This document shows, one piece after another, positions 9,027-16,397 of a stretch of DNA of 64,000 nt. The stretch's first letter is position 1. Each line of letters opens with the position of its first letter. The notes below the pieces were generated by a model, which was not told the DNA's origin, ran no database searches, and worked only from the letters and a program-made list of their open reading frames with translations. The position numbers and the translations under genes were made by a program. The DNA comes from Psychroserpens mesophilus. GTDB taxonomy: Bacteria; Bacteroidota; Bacteroidia; Flavobacteriales; Flavobacteriaceae. The stretch covers positions 62,001 to 126,000 of the forward strand of contig NZ_JXJP01000003.1 of assembly GCF_000826645.1 (NCBI RefSeq), in the 5' to 3' direction.

Positions 9027-9058
9027 TTGCTTAAGTTTGATTACTGGCATCATCTTTG
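9027..9058 (+). promoter_or_regulatory. Possible promoter of the cold-shock gene
   Basis: TTG at 9027-9029, a 21-nt spacer and CATCTTTG at 9051-9058 fit the Bacteroidota consensus with one mismatch. A leader of about 30 nt would follow. Confidence 0.4.
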
Positions 9059-9094
9059 TAATTCAGTAAGTAATATAAATTTAATTACATTACA

Positions 9095-9286
9095 ATGAGT
9101 AAAGGAACAGTAAAGTTTTTCAATGATGCCAAAGGATTTGGATTTATCACAGAAGAAGGCGTAAACAAAGATCACTTTGTGCACATTTCAGGATTAATAG
9201 ATGAGATTCGTGAAGGCGATTTGGTTGAATTTGATCTTAAAGAAGGAAACAAAGGATTAAACGCAGTGAACGTAAAAGTTATTTAA
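9095..9286 (+). CDS. Cold-shock domain protein (CspA family)
   Basis: 63 residues, one OB-fold cold-shock domain. RNP1 is KGFGFI (residues 13-18) and RNP2 is HFVHI (about 27-31), the aromatic and His residues that stack on single-stranded RNA or DNA. It likely acts as an RNA chaperone in the cytoplasm. It has its own promoter and is followed at once by a strong terminator, so it is a single-gene unit. Confidence 0.93.
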   Translation: MSKGTVKFFNDAKGFGFITEEGVNKDHFVHISGLIDEIREGDLVEFDLKEGNKGLNAVNVKVI

Positions 9287-9307
9287 AACATATACTTCTA
9301 GTTAAAA

Positions 9308-9338
9308 AAAAAGCTCACCAGTATTGGTGAGCTTTTTT
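9308..9338. terminator. Bidirectional terminator
   Basis: AAAAAGCTCACCA pairs with TGGTGAGCTTTTT around a 4-nt loop, with A and T tracts on the two sides. It ends the cold-shock gene and reaches into the stop codon of the convergent endonuclease gene. Confidence 0.85.
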
Positions 9339-10378
9339 TAATTATAAACCCTAGAAGCTAAAGTTGCATCAATTATAAAAGGATTGTCATTTCCTTGTTG
9401 AACTTTTATGGCATTATTTCTATCTATTTCATCTTGATCTACAGGGTCATTTTCATGCCATTGTAACAGCGTGGATTTCATTACATCAAAAAAAGCGTCA
9501 TTAGCATAAGATAGATATGAATTTTGGTTATTGCTATTATAAATCGCATAGAAATAAAAAATAGCGCGAGCAATATCTCCCTTTTTATCCTCTCTAGGCT
9601 CAAAATCGCATTGTTGACTGGCTTGTAAGGTGGCATAGATGGCATCGTTATCTTTTTCAGAATACAAATTTATATTGGCCGTTGGAATCGTATTAAATTC
9701 CTGATTTAGATAAAACCAAGATTCTGTGTCTGGATCTACAATATCATTATACGGACAATTACTTCTGGAAGAATTTACCTCAATTCTACTAGGAAATATA
9801 TTAAACATATCGCTTCGTGCTGGCTCATCAGCTGCACCCATACTTTGAGGAAATGCATGTTCAGTATTGATGCCTAGATTAAATGCATGATTACTTGGGT
9901 CTGGATCAGTACTGTAATCCATTAAAATAGTAAAATTTGAATATACACAAGATAATTCTTGAGTACTTGAATTTACGTCTATATTTCCATAGAGAACATC
10001 TCTTGCTGGACCATATCCAAGTGTTTGATTAGGCGTATAATTAGTTTGAATACAGATTAGAAACTCATTAAATGTAGTTGAAGACAAACAAACGAGCTCA
10101 TTTGAATCTGTGGTAATGGCATGCCATCTTGTACCATCAAAAATATTTAAAACATTTGTATCGGTATTATAAATAATAAGTCCGGCAGACGTACTCGAAA
10201 CTAAAATGTTATCTCTTTGCTCACTTGTCATTCTTGGAGGCAACATCCCTTTAGTAGTACTACTAATATCTAATGCGGATGACGTTTCGGGTGTGTTCGT
10301 TTGAATTCCAACTTGTGACCATGAACAGAGGCTAAATAGTAACACATATACTAATATGAATTGGCGAAATGACATCAT
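9338..10378 (-). CDS. Secreted endonuclease I (EndA/NucM family)
   Basis: 346 residues. Signal peptide 1-21; then a segment [18 protein letters not shown]...GTRWHAI seen at the N-terminus of many Bacteroidota surface proteins; then an endonuclease I domain with NTEHAFPQS (catalytic His), [19 protein letters not shown], and [18 protein letters not shown]. These residues are the beta-beta-alpha-metal nuclease core, so it should degrade DNA outside the cell or in the periplasm for nutrients or biofilm turnover. Its start overlaps the stop of the upstream gene by 4 bp (ATGA), so the two are translationally coupled. Confidence 0.88.
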   Translation of the reverse strand: MMSFRQFILVYVLLFSLCSWSQVGIQTNTPETSSALDISSTTKGMLPPRMTSEQRDNILVSSTSAGLIIYNTDTNVLNIFDGTRWHAITTDSNELVCLSSTTFNEFLICIQTNYTPNQTLGYGPARDVLYGNIDVNSSTQELSCVYSNFTILMDYSTDPDPSNHAFNLGINTEHAFPQSMGAADEPARSDMFNIFPSRIEVNSSRSNCPYNDIVDPDTESWFYLNQEFNTIPTANINLYSEKDNDAIYATLQASQQCDFEPREDKKGDIARAIFYFYAIYNSNNQNSYLSYANDAFFDVMKSTLLQWHENDPVDQDEIDRNNAIKVQQGNDNPFIIDATLASRVYN

Positions 10379-11448
10379 TGGCTATTGGCTGTTCCTTTGG
10401 TATTTGCGTTGCCGTTTGACGTCCAAGCACCACTATTTGTACGTTCAATAGAACCATTTCCTGTGGTTGATGCTGTTTCAGACAAACCAATATCTGTACT
10501 TGTTACTCCACTAGCTGCACCATCAATGGCTGTTAAACTGCCTTCATAACTTATAAATTCAATAAGTCCTGAAGGTCCACTTAAAGCGATTCCATCTGGA
10601 GCTCCATTTTGTAAAGCAGCATCCCATACATAATAGCAATTAGATGCATCACAAGTTTGAGTAAGATTATTTAATGTTTCAGCAGCATAAGTAGATTGGT
10701 CAGAACCATTGTATAAAACAATTGTATACTGAGACAAATCACTTGGTTGATTAGAAAGGTTTTCAGTAATTCTAATTTCTACAAATTCATTAATATCAGT
10801 GCCTGAATTGTCATAATGAAACTCATTAATTCTTCCTACGTTTGACGTTATGGAAATAGGACCTTGATAACTACTTTTTGCTTCCACACCTACCAAAGCA
10901 CCAGTTTGAGCAATTGGAGTTATTCCGAAGGCAAAATACTGTCCATTGTCAGTGACAAGAACCGTATAATTGATAGCATTTTCTGAAGGAATAGCAACTT
11001 CATTTGTTCCTGAAGCATCATCGGCTCGATACCATTGATAGAGTGATGTAGCTTCTAAATCTGCTTCATTATCTAAATAATTGTAATTTCCAGACAAGGT
11101 ATTTCCTATACTTAAGGTTCCACTAAATCCAACATTCGTTGCATAAGGAACTGTATTGGTTGTTGGACAATAAATGTTTTCCCATCCTGTACCATTGTAC
11201 ACTTGCAAGCATTGTTGTGTACCATCAATTAGATAAATGAGCAATCCTATTGCAGGAGAGGTAATAGCATTCCGTTCGACTAAATTCATTCTTGGAAGTA
11301 ATAATCCACCACTGGTAGAACTAATATCTAAAGCTGCTGAAGGATCTGGATCTGTTGTACCTATTCCTACCTGAGCAAATGATAGTTGACAACAAATTAA
11401 AAATAGAATGATAAACTTATTCAAAGTGTAAAATAAATTAACCTTCAA
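10375..11448 (-). CDS. Secreted protein with lamin-tail-like domain, partner of the endonuclease
   Basis: 357 residues. Signal peptide about 1-25, then the same N-terminal module as the next gene ([18 protein letters not shown]...GTGWENIYC). A middle Ig-like segment is followed from about residue 200 by a lamin-tail-like domain ([47 protein letters not shown]), and it ends in [21 protein letters not shown], common after such domains. Lamin-tail domains are known fused to secreted nucleases. Here the two domains are on separate, overlapping genes, which suggests they work together on extracellular DNA (inference). Confidence 0.72.
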   Translation of the reverse strand: MKVNLFYTLNKFIILFLICCQLSFAQVGIGTTDPDPSAALDISSTSGGLLLPRMNLVERNAITSPAIGLLIYLIDGTQQCLQVYNGTGWENIYCPTTNTVPYATNVGFSGTLSIGNTLSGNYNYLDNEADLEATSLYQWYRADDASGTNEVAIPSENAINYTVLVTDNGQYFAFGITPIAQTGALVGVEAKSSYQGPISITSNVGRINEFHYDNSGTDINEFVEIRITENLSNQPSDLSQYTIVLYNGSDQSTYAAETLNNLTQTCDASNCYYVWDAALQNGAPDGIALSGPSGLIEFISYEGSLTAIDGAASGVTSTDIGLSETASTTGNGSIERTNSGAWTSNGNANTKGTANSQ

Positions 11449-11576
11449 ATATATGCATTAGTTATCTGTTTTTATAAAATTAAAGGCTAATCTGATATTA
11501 TATTCGGTATTTTGTAACTATATAGAAAATAGGCTATTAAAGTGTAGAATTTATACTATATGTTTAAATATATAAA

Positions 11577-11604
11577 AGGTCATACGACGTATCGCATGAC
11601 CTTC
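11577..11604 (-). terminator. Terminator of the TonB-C gene
   Basis: AAGGTCATACG pairs with CGCATGACCTT (one G-T pair), loop 6 nt. It lies 20 nt after the stop codon at 11625. Confidence 0.65.
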
Positions 11605-11624
11605 AAAAAATTATTGATTTTACT

Positions 11625-12428
11625 TTAGCAACCCATTAAACCAAAAGACACAACAAGCTCTTGAATAACTGGTTCTCCATCACTATTTTTTGCTGGTGAC
11701 CATGTGCCTGGTAATTCGCTCATTAATTCAATCATCTTTTTATCGACTTCAGGATAACCCGAATCTCTATCTAATCTGATGTTTTTTAGAATTCCATTTT
11801 CAGAAATAGTAAAATAGAGTTTAGCAGATTTTAATTTTTCAGGATTAACACCAATCAATTCTGATTGGATTTGATCTTTAAGAAATAATTTGAGTGATTC
11901 TTTTCCTTCAGAATATCGTGCTTGTTCTTCAGGAACGATAGTATGATAAGGCGACCTGTAATTGTTAATCAATTGACCTGACGCCTTATCTTTTTCAGTG
12001 AAATCAACACGCATTACAAAACTTGAGGAATAATCAAAGTTTCGTAATATATCTAATTGTGCTTCAGTAAAATCCCTACTGTTTCCATAAGCTCTGATAT
12101 GCGATTCTTCGTCATCTACTACTAGAATAACGCTGGTAGATTTGATGTTTGCCATGTTTTGAATAACCTCATCCTCAAGAAAAGCTTCAATAGATGTTAT
12201 CTTACCGATTTCAGATTTTGTAATAGGACCAAATCGTGGACCAATATCATATATAAAATCACTAAAGATTTTAAATTCTTTAGTTACCATGTTTTGGTCA
12301 GTTTCAGGTATACTATTAGTAGACTTGGCTAAGAGGTCTTCTTTTGGTGAATCCCGATTTATTAGTCCGAATCCTAAAGCAGCTAATGTAATCACTAATG
12401 CGAATGCAATTAAAGTTTGTTTTTTCAT
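11625..12428 (-). CDS. Membrane-anchored protein with TonB C-terminal-like domain
   Basis: The ATG at 12428 (MKKQTLIAFALV) is preferred to an upstream start at 12488 because it gives a normal N-terminal membrane anchor (residues 1-21) and leaves the operator upstream. 267 residues. The last 70 or so residues match a TonB-C domain: YFTISENGILKNIRLDRDSGYPEVDKKMIELM, then W-SPAKNSDGEPV. In Bacteroidota many such proteins occur outside TonB-ExbBD systems, so energy transduction is not certain. It shares an upstream direct-repeat motif with the 13159 gene. Confidence 0.7.
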   Translation of the reverse strand: MKKQTLIAFALVITLAALGFGLINRDSPKEDLLAKSTNSIPETDQNMVTKEFKIFSDFIYDIGPRFGPITKSEIGKITSIEAFLEDEVIQNMANIKSTSVILVVDDEESHIRAYGNSRDFTEAQLDILRNFDYSSSFVMRVDFTEKDKASGQLINNYRSPYHTIVPEEQARYSEGKESLKLFLKDQIQSELIGVNPEKLKSAKLYFTISENGILKNIRLDRDSGYPEVDKKMIELMSELPGTWSPAKNSDGEPVIQELVVSFGLMGC

Positions 12429-12482
12429 ATCTGTAAAGTTTTTTGATGATGACGTAAAACTATTAGAATGAAACTTTAAAAT

Positions 12483-12500
12483 TGTCAAACAACTGTCAAA
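12483..12500. promoter_or_regulatory. Direct-repeat operator (Pho-box-like), copy 1
   Basis: TGTCAAA occurs twice with an 11-bp period (12483 and 12494), 55-72 bp upstream of the 12428 start. The same arrangement precedes the neighbouring gene. Two TGTCA heptamers one helical turn apart is the layout of OmpR/PhoB-family sites (Pho box CTGTCAT-N4-CTGTCAT), although it reads opposite to the gene direction. Confidence 0.5.
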
Positions 12501-12565
12501 ATAGTGTGAAAAGTTTACAGAATATGACTGAATTTGACTTTTATGCTCATGAATTTCAAGGCAAT

Positions 12566-13159
12566 TTAATTTGGACAGATTTCTTTTATTACACTAATCT
12601 TGTTTAGTTTATCCCAAATAGGTTCATTGTAATTCTTAGGCGAAAACTTAAATACAATAACTGACTCCTTTGTTTGTTTACATGATATCAGATGACCTAA
12701 AAAGTTGATTTTGATAATTTTTCCTGTATGAAAACCGTCAAAAAAAGTTAGCTTTCCTGCAAATCTAAAACCGTTTGTTGTAGTCACAGGATGTGAAAAT
12801 TCTGCTAATGGTATTGGGAATTCATTAGCCCAATGGTTTGGTTTCATTAATCCGTCAAAATAGTGTATTAAGTTAAACTCAAGTTCATAAAGAGGTATTT
12901 CTGAGATGGTTTTTACCTTCCAAGCCATTACCAACGACCAAAACTCTTCATGTTCTTCATTAGACCATTGTGGAGCAAAGTGCAATTCCTCAAAACCTTC
13001 TAATGTCAGTTTTGGAGCCCAATCGATGGGAAATTTAATAATTTCTTTTCCCCAAGAACTATCTACTAAGATTATGTGCAATTGATCTGTCTCCTGAGCA
13101 TTGGTTATTAATGTTGCAATTAAAAACAGTGAGATAATTATTGATTTTAAAAGCTTCAT
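12566..13159 (-). CDS. Secreted protein of unknown function
   Basis: 197 residues with a signal peptide (1-21, ending LITNAQ). The mature part is rich in Trp, Phe and His (SSWGKEIIKFPIDWAPK, EEFWSLVMAWKV), suggesting a compact beta-rich periplasmic or surface domain. I recognise no family. It precedes the TonB-C gene on the same strand with its own promoter region; both share the TGTCAAA direct repeats, so they are probably co-regulated. Confidence 0.7.
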   Translation of the reverse strand: MKLLKSIIISLFLIATLITNAQETDQLHIILVDSSWGKEIIKFPIDWAPKLTLEGFEELHFAPQWSNEEHEEFWSLVMAWKVKTISEIPLYELEFNLIHYFDGLMKPNHWANEFPIPLAEFSHPVTTTNGFRFAGKLTFFDGFHTGKIIKINFLGHLISCKQTKESVIVFKFSPKNYNEPIWDKLNKISVIKEICPN

Positions 13160-13496
13160 TTAATTTGTATTTAGTTTTAGTAAAACTAATGTAATACGAC
13201 AACTAAACTTTCAAATAATTGTCAAAGAATTGTCAAAAAAATAGATTGACACCTAAAATGGATAAAATTTTAATCACAATCGACCGGACAGAAACTTTAA
13301 AGGGACATTGTACCTTTGTGATGCAAAGAGTACTATCCTGACGTTAATAATTAATATTTAGATTTTTACAAATCTTTAATTTAAGATGTTCACCTATTTA
13401 CTTGAAAGTCTTCAAAACACATTCACTATTTTTTATGTGTTTTATTACGCTACTTTAATCTATGATAACATATGAATCCTTTTGAATGTTCATAAT
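13160..13496. other. Intergenic region with operator, orphan promoter box and repeat
   Basis: 337 bases hold the second direct-repeat operator (13220-13237), an orphan -7 box TACCTTTG at 13311-13318 that points to the right with no gene after it, a hairpin AAAACACAT/ATGTGTTTT at 13414-13443, and a repeat copy at 13401-13502. No terminator is seen for the desaturase. Confidence 0.5.
13220..13237. promoter_or_regulatory. Direct-repeat operator (Pho-box-like), copy 2
   Basis: TGTCAAA at 13220 and 13231, again with an 11-bp period, 61-78 bp upstream of the 13159 start. Read on the minus strand, both copies continue into similar sequence (TTTGACAATT, AAAGTTT, TAGTTTTAC), so the whole upstream regions look homologous. 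Confidence 0.5.
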
Positions 13497-13502
13497 TTAA
13501 TC
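13401..13502. repeat. Degenerate ~100-bp intergenic repeat, copy A
   Basis: Resembles 19662-19765 along its length. Best-conserved blocks are CTTGAAAG at the left, TTTATGYGTTTTAT in the middle and ATATGAAT...ATGTTCATAATTTAATC at the right end. Identity is about two thirds by eye, with small gaps. The right end runs 6 bp into the desaturase stop region. Confidence 0.45.
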
Positions 13503-14243
13503 TTTTACCCTAATAGGCTTCAACTGAATAAGTCCAATGGCATGTAACACTTTTATAATTACATAGGTGATATCAATTTCATACCATTTCACACCAAAAT
13601 TTGCTCTGCTGGCATGTTTATGATGATTATTATGATAACCTTCTCCCATCATTAAAAAATCAAAACGAAATAAGTTTTTACTCGTATTTTTCATTTGGTA
13701 ATTAACATAGCCATAAATATGACCAAACCAGTTAATAATCACACCATGAATTGGTGCCATTAAAAATGTGATTGGTAATAATAACCATTGCCACCACGCA
13801 GTTGCAAAGAATACAAAAATTAAGACGTAAATAGAAATCCATAACAATCTAGAAAAACGAGAACTTGCAAACGAATCAAAGCTTTTCCATTGTGGCACAT
13901 TTTTAGTAAAACGTTCGTCAATGGTTATACGTTGTTTATTGATGTCTTGATATATGGTTTTTGTTTTCCACATCATGGCAAATAGATTTGCATCGTGAGA
14001 TGGTGAATGAGGATCCTTTTCTGTATCTGTATAAGCATGATGCATACGATGCATAATACCATAACCATAAGCACTTAAATAACTGGATCCTTGAAAAATC
14101 CAGGTTAGAATAAAAGTTAACCGTTCCATAGGTTTAGACATGGTGAATACCTGATGTGCTGCATATCGATGCAAAAAGAACGACTGAAAAAATAGACCTC
14201 CATACCAAAGTACAATAACGAAAACAACAATGATCATATTCAT
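13497..14243 (-). CDS. Acyl-CoA/acyl-lipid desaturase
   Basis: 248 residues of an integral membrane fatty acid desaturase. The three His clusters that hold the di-iron centre are intact: HRYAAH (about residues 25-30), HRMHHAYTD (about 65-73) and HNNHHKH (about 206-212). Hydrophobic segments lie at 1-23, 39-60, 135-175. It introduces a double bond into acyl chains, keeping membranes fluid at low temperature. The length is short but normal for the flavobacterial group. A perfect promoter match ends only 8 nt before the ATG, so the mRNA may be nearly leaderless. Confidence 0.9.
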   Translation of the reverse strand: MNMIIVVFVIVLWYGGLFFQSFFLHRYAAHQVFTMSKPMERLTFILTWIFQGSSYLSAYGYGIMHRMHHAYTDTEKDPHSPSHDANLFAMMWKTKTIYQDINKQRITIDERFTKNVPQWKSFDSFASSRFSRLLWISIYVLIFVFFATAWWQWLLLPITFLMAPIHGVIINWFGHIYGYVNYQMKNTSKNLFRFDFLMMGEGYHNNHHKHASRANFGVKWYEIDITYVIIKVLHAIGLIQLKPIRVKD

Positions 14244-14250
14244 TTTTTCG

Positions 14251-14281
14251 CAAAGATAGACTGGTGTTTTATGCGAAACAA
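14251..14281 (-). promoter_or_regulatory. Promoter of the desaturase gene
   Basis: On the minus strand TTG (14281-14279), a 20-nt spacer and TATCTTTG (14258-14251) match the consensus without mismatch. Only 7 bases separate the -7 box from the start codon at 14243, which implies a leaderless or very short-leader transcript. Confidence 0.6.
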
Positions 14282-14328
14282 TGAACCTGAATCAATTAAT
14301 TAGGAAATAAATTATAGCGTAACTTAAA

Positions 14329-14898
14329 TTATATGCGTTTTCTAATTCTGCTTAAAGCTTGTGCTGTCACTCCAATATAAGAGCTAATATATTTGAGAGG
14401 AATTATGTTTAAAAGCTCAGGACGCTCTTTAAATAATTTTAAATAACGTTCTTCTGCAGTAAGATTTAATAAGTATTGTTCGCGTTTTGATTTCAATAAA
14501 AAAAGACGTTCAGCCGTTAATCTACCAATAAGATTGCCTATTTGGGTAGTTTTATAAACCTCTTGTAAATCGTTATAGGAGATGCTTAAAATAGTTGTTT
14601 CAGCAAGGGCTTGAAGCTGATATGCTGAAGGCTTTTGAGTTAAGAAAGAATCATAAGCACTAACAAATTGATTTTTGAAACTAAAACCAAATGTGATTTC
14701 TTTTTCAGGATCATCTTTTGGAATATATAATCGTACGACACCAGATTCAATAAAAGAAATATGATTTTCCACCTCATTGTGTTTTAAAAAGACAGTCTTC
14801 TTCGGAATGACGCGACGATGCAATTTAGAAGTAAAAAAATCCCAATCGGTTTCTGAAATACTAGCTATTTGCTCTAAGTAGGCTTTTATTTGTTTCAC
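14329..14898 (-). CDS. Crp/Fnr family transcriptional regulator
   Basis: I choose the GTG at 14898 (MKQIKAYLEQIASISETDWDFF), which matches where relatives begin, yields 189 residues and leaves 14 bp after the upstream stop. An ATG at 14949 would overlap the upstream gene by 37 bp. The N-terminal half is a cyclic-nucleotide-binding-like beta-roll (HISFIESGVVRLYI). The C-terminus is a short winged helix ending in IPLKYISSYIGVTAQALSRIRKRI. The effector is unknown; flavobacterial members often lack the cAMP-binding residues. It follows the SGNH esterase gene and may be in its operon. Confidence 0.82.
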   Translation of the reverse strand: MKQIKAYLEQIASISETDWDFFTSKLHRRVIPKKTVFLKHNEVENHISFIESGVVRLYIPKDDPEKEITFGFSFKNQFVSAYDSFLTQKPSAYQLQALAETTILSISYNDLQEVYKTTQIGNLIGRLTAERLFLLKSKREQYLLNLTAEERYLKLFKERPELLNIIPLKYISSYIGVTAQALSRIRKRI

Positions 14899-14912
14899 AA
14901 ATTTTAATGCTT

Positions 14913-15635
14913 TTATTGCTTTTTGAGTAAAGGTCTTAAAATTTCCCAAACCGTATTTGCAAGTATTTTATGACCTTCAACATTTGGATGTATGCCATCA
15001 CTTTGATTGAGTGCTTTAATACCTCCAACGTCTTTCAGAATAAAGGGAATAAATGCCAGATTATTTTCTTTAGCTAATTCTGCGTAGATTTCTCTAAATT
15101 GACTTGTGTAATCTTGTCCCATATTAGGCGGCAACTCCATACCAGCCAGTATAATGGTTGTATCTGGACTTTTCTTTTTTACACTATCTATAATAGCTTG
15201 TAAATTTGAACGTGTTTCGGTAAGTGGTACACCACGCAAACCATCGTTGGCTCCAAGTTCTAACAAGAAAATAGAAATATCTTGATTTAAAATCCAATTG
15301 ATGCGACTTTTCCCACCTGCTGAAGTTTCACCGCTTAATCCTGAATTGACAACGGTATAATTTAAACCTAAAGAATCTATCTTTTGTTGTAATAAAGCTG
15401 GATAAGCATCATTATTATCATCTAGTCCATAGCCTGCTGTAATACTATCTCCAAAGCATAAAATGGTTTTGGTTGAAGTCGTTGTAACTTCTTCAGTTTT
15501 TTGATCTGATTGTGATTCTTCAGTTTGCGCTTTGGTCTTAGTCTCACCACAGGTCATCAACAAAAATGGCAGTGAAATAATATAACAAAACTTTAAGAGT
15601 TTATGGGCAATTGATTTTAGTGAGTTTGAATTCAT
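14913..15635 (-). CDS. SGNH-hydrolase arylesterase (TesA-like) lipoprotein
   Basis: Start set at the ATG at 15635 (MNSNSLKS); an in-frame ATG at 15659 is also possible. A lipoprotein signal ends LLMTCGE. The hydrolase has block I FGDSITAGYG (catalytic Ser), block II Gly in NSGLSGETSAGG, block III GANDGL and block V DGIHPN (catalytic Asp and His). This matches TesA/TAP, a thioesterase/lysophospholipase. It is divergent from an ABC exporter pair, as tesA is from ybbA-ybbP in E. coli, which supports the assignment. Confidence 0.88.
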   Translation of the reverse strand: MNSNSLKSIAHKLLKFCYIISLPFLLMTCGETKTKAQTEESQSDQKTEEVTTTSTKTILCFGDSITAGYGLDDNNDAYPALLQQKIDSLGLNYTVVNSGLSGETSAGGKSRINWILNQDISIFLLELGANDGLRGVPLTETRSNLQAIIDSVKKKSPDTTIILAGMELPPNMGQDYTSQFREIYAELAKENNLAFIPFILKDVGGIKALNQSDGIHPNVEGHKILANTVWEILRPLLKKQ

Positions 15636-15685
15636 TTGTTTATTTTGAGCCTTCGGCATAAGCTATCATCTAAATTAAAATTAAT

Positions 15686-16378
15686 ATGTCAAAGATATTA
15701 AAGATTAATGGGCTAGAAAAGACATATTCTAGTGGTAACAAACAATTAACGGTTTTACAAAATATCACGTTTGACGTTGAAAAAGGACAAACATTTTCAA
15801 TTGTCGGACCTTCGGGAAGTGGAAAAACAACCTTATTAGGGTTGTGTGCAGGTTTAGATCAACCTAACGCAGGAACTGTAGAATTATGTGGACAAGATTT
15901 AAGTGCTCTAAATGAAGATCAACGTGCACAATTGCGAAATAAGGAAGTTGGATTTATTTTTCAAAATTTTCAATTGTTACCGACATTAACAGCTCTTGAA
16001 AATGTAAGTGTACCACTTGAACTGCAAGGGGATAAAGATGCTACTATAAAAAGTAAGACCTTGTTAGAAAAAGTGGGTTTAGGAAACCGCTTTCATCACT
16101 ATCCTTCACAATTATCTGGAGGTGAGCAACAACGTGTTGCCTTAGCCAGAGCCTTTGCAAATGCACCATCAATTTTGTTTGCAGATGAACCAACAGGGAA
16201 TTTAGATGAGGACACTGGTGAAAAAGTAATTCAGTTATTATTTGATCTTAACAAAGAAGCTGGAACAACTTTAGTAATCATTTCTCATGATTTAGATTTA
16301 GCTAACCGAACGCAACAAATTTTACGACTTAAAGGCGGACAAATAGTAGCAAACGAATGTACAGAAAAAGTACTGTAA
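15686..16378 (+). CDS. ABC transporter ATP-binding protein, YbbA/LolD-like
   Basis: 230 residues. Walker [11 protein letters not shown] (about residues 39-48), Q-loop [10 protein letters not shown], signature [15 protein letters not shown] and Walker [13 protein letters not shown] are all complete. This is the MacB/LolD/YbbA subfamily, which drives mechanotransmission-type permeases rather than conventional transport. The permease follows 19 bp later, so both form one operon, divergent from the SGNH esterase. Confidence 0.93.
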   Translation: MSKILKINGLEKTYSSGNKQLTVLQNITFDVEKGQTFSIVGPSGSGKTTLLGLCAGLDQPNAGTVELCGQDLSALNEDQRAQLRNKEVGFIFQNFQLLPTLTALENVSVPLELQGDKDATIKSKTLLEKVGLGNRFHHYPSQLSGGEQQRVALARAFANAPSILFADEPTGNLDEDTGEKVIQLLFDLNKEAGTTLVIISHDLDLANRTQQILRLKGGQIVANECTEKVL

Positions 16379-16397
16379 TTCTCAATTAATAAGCACA

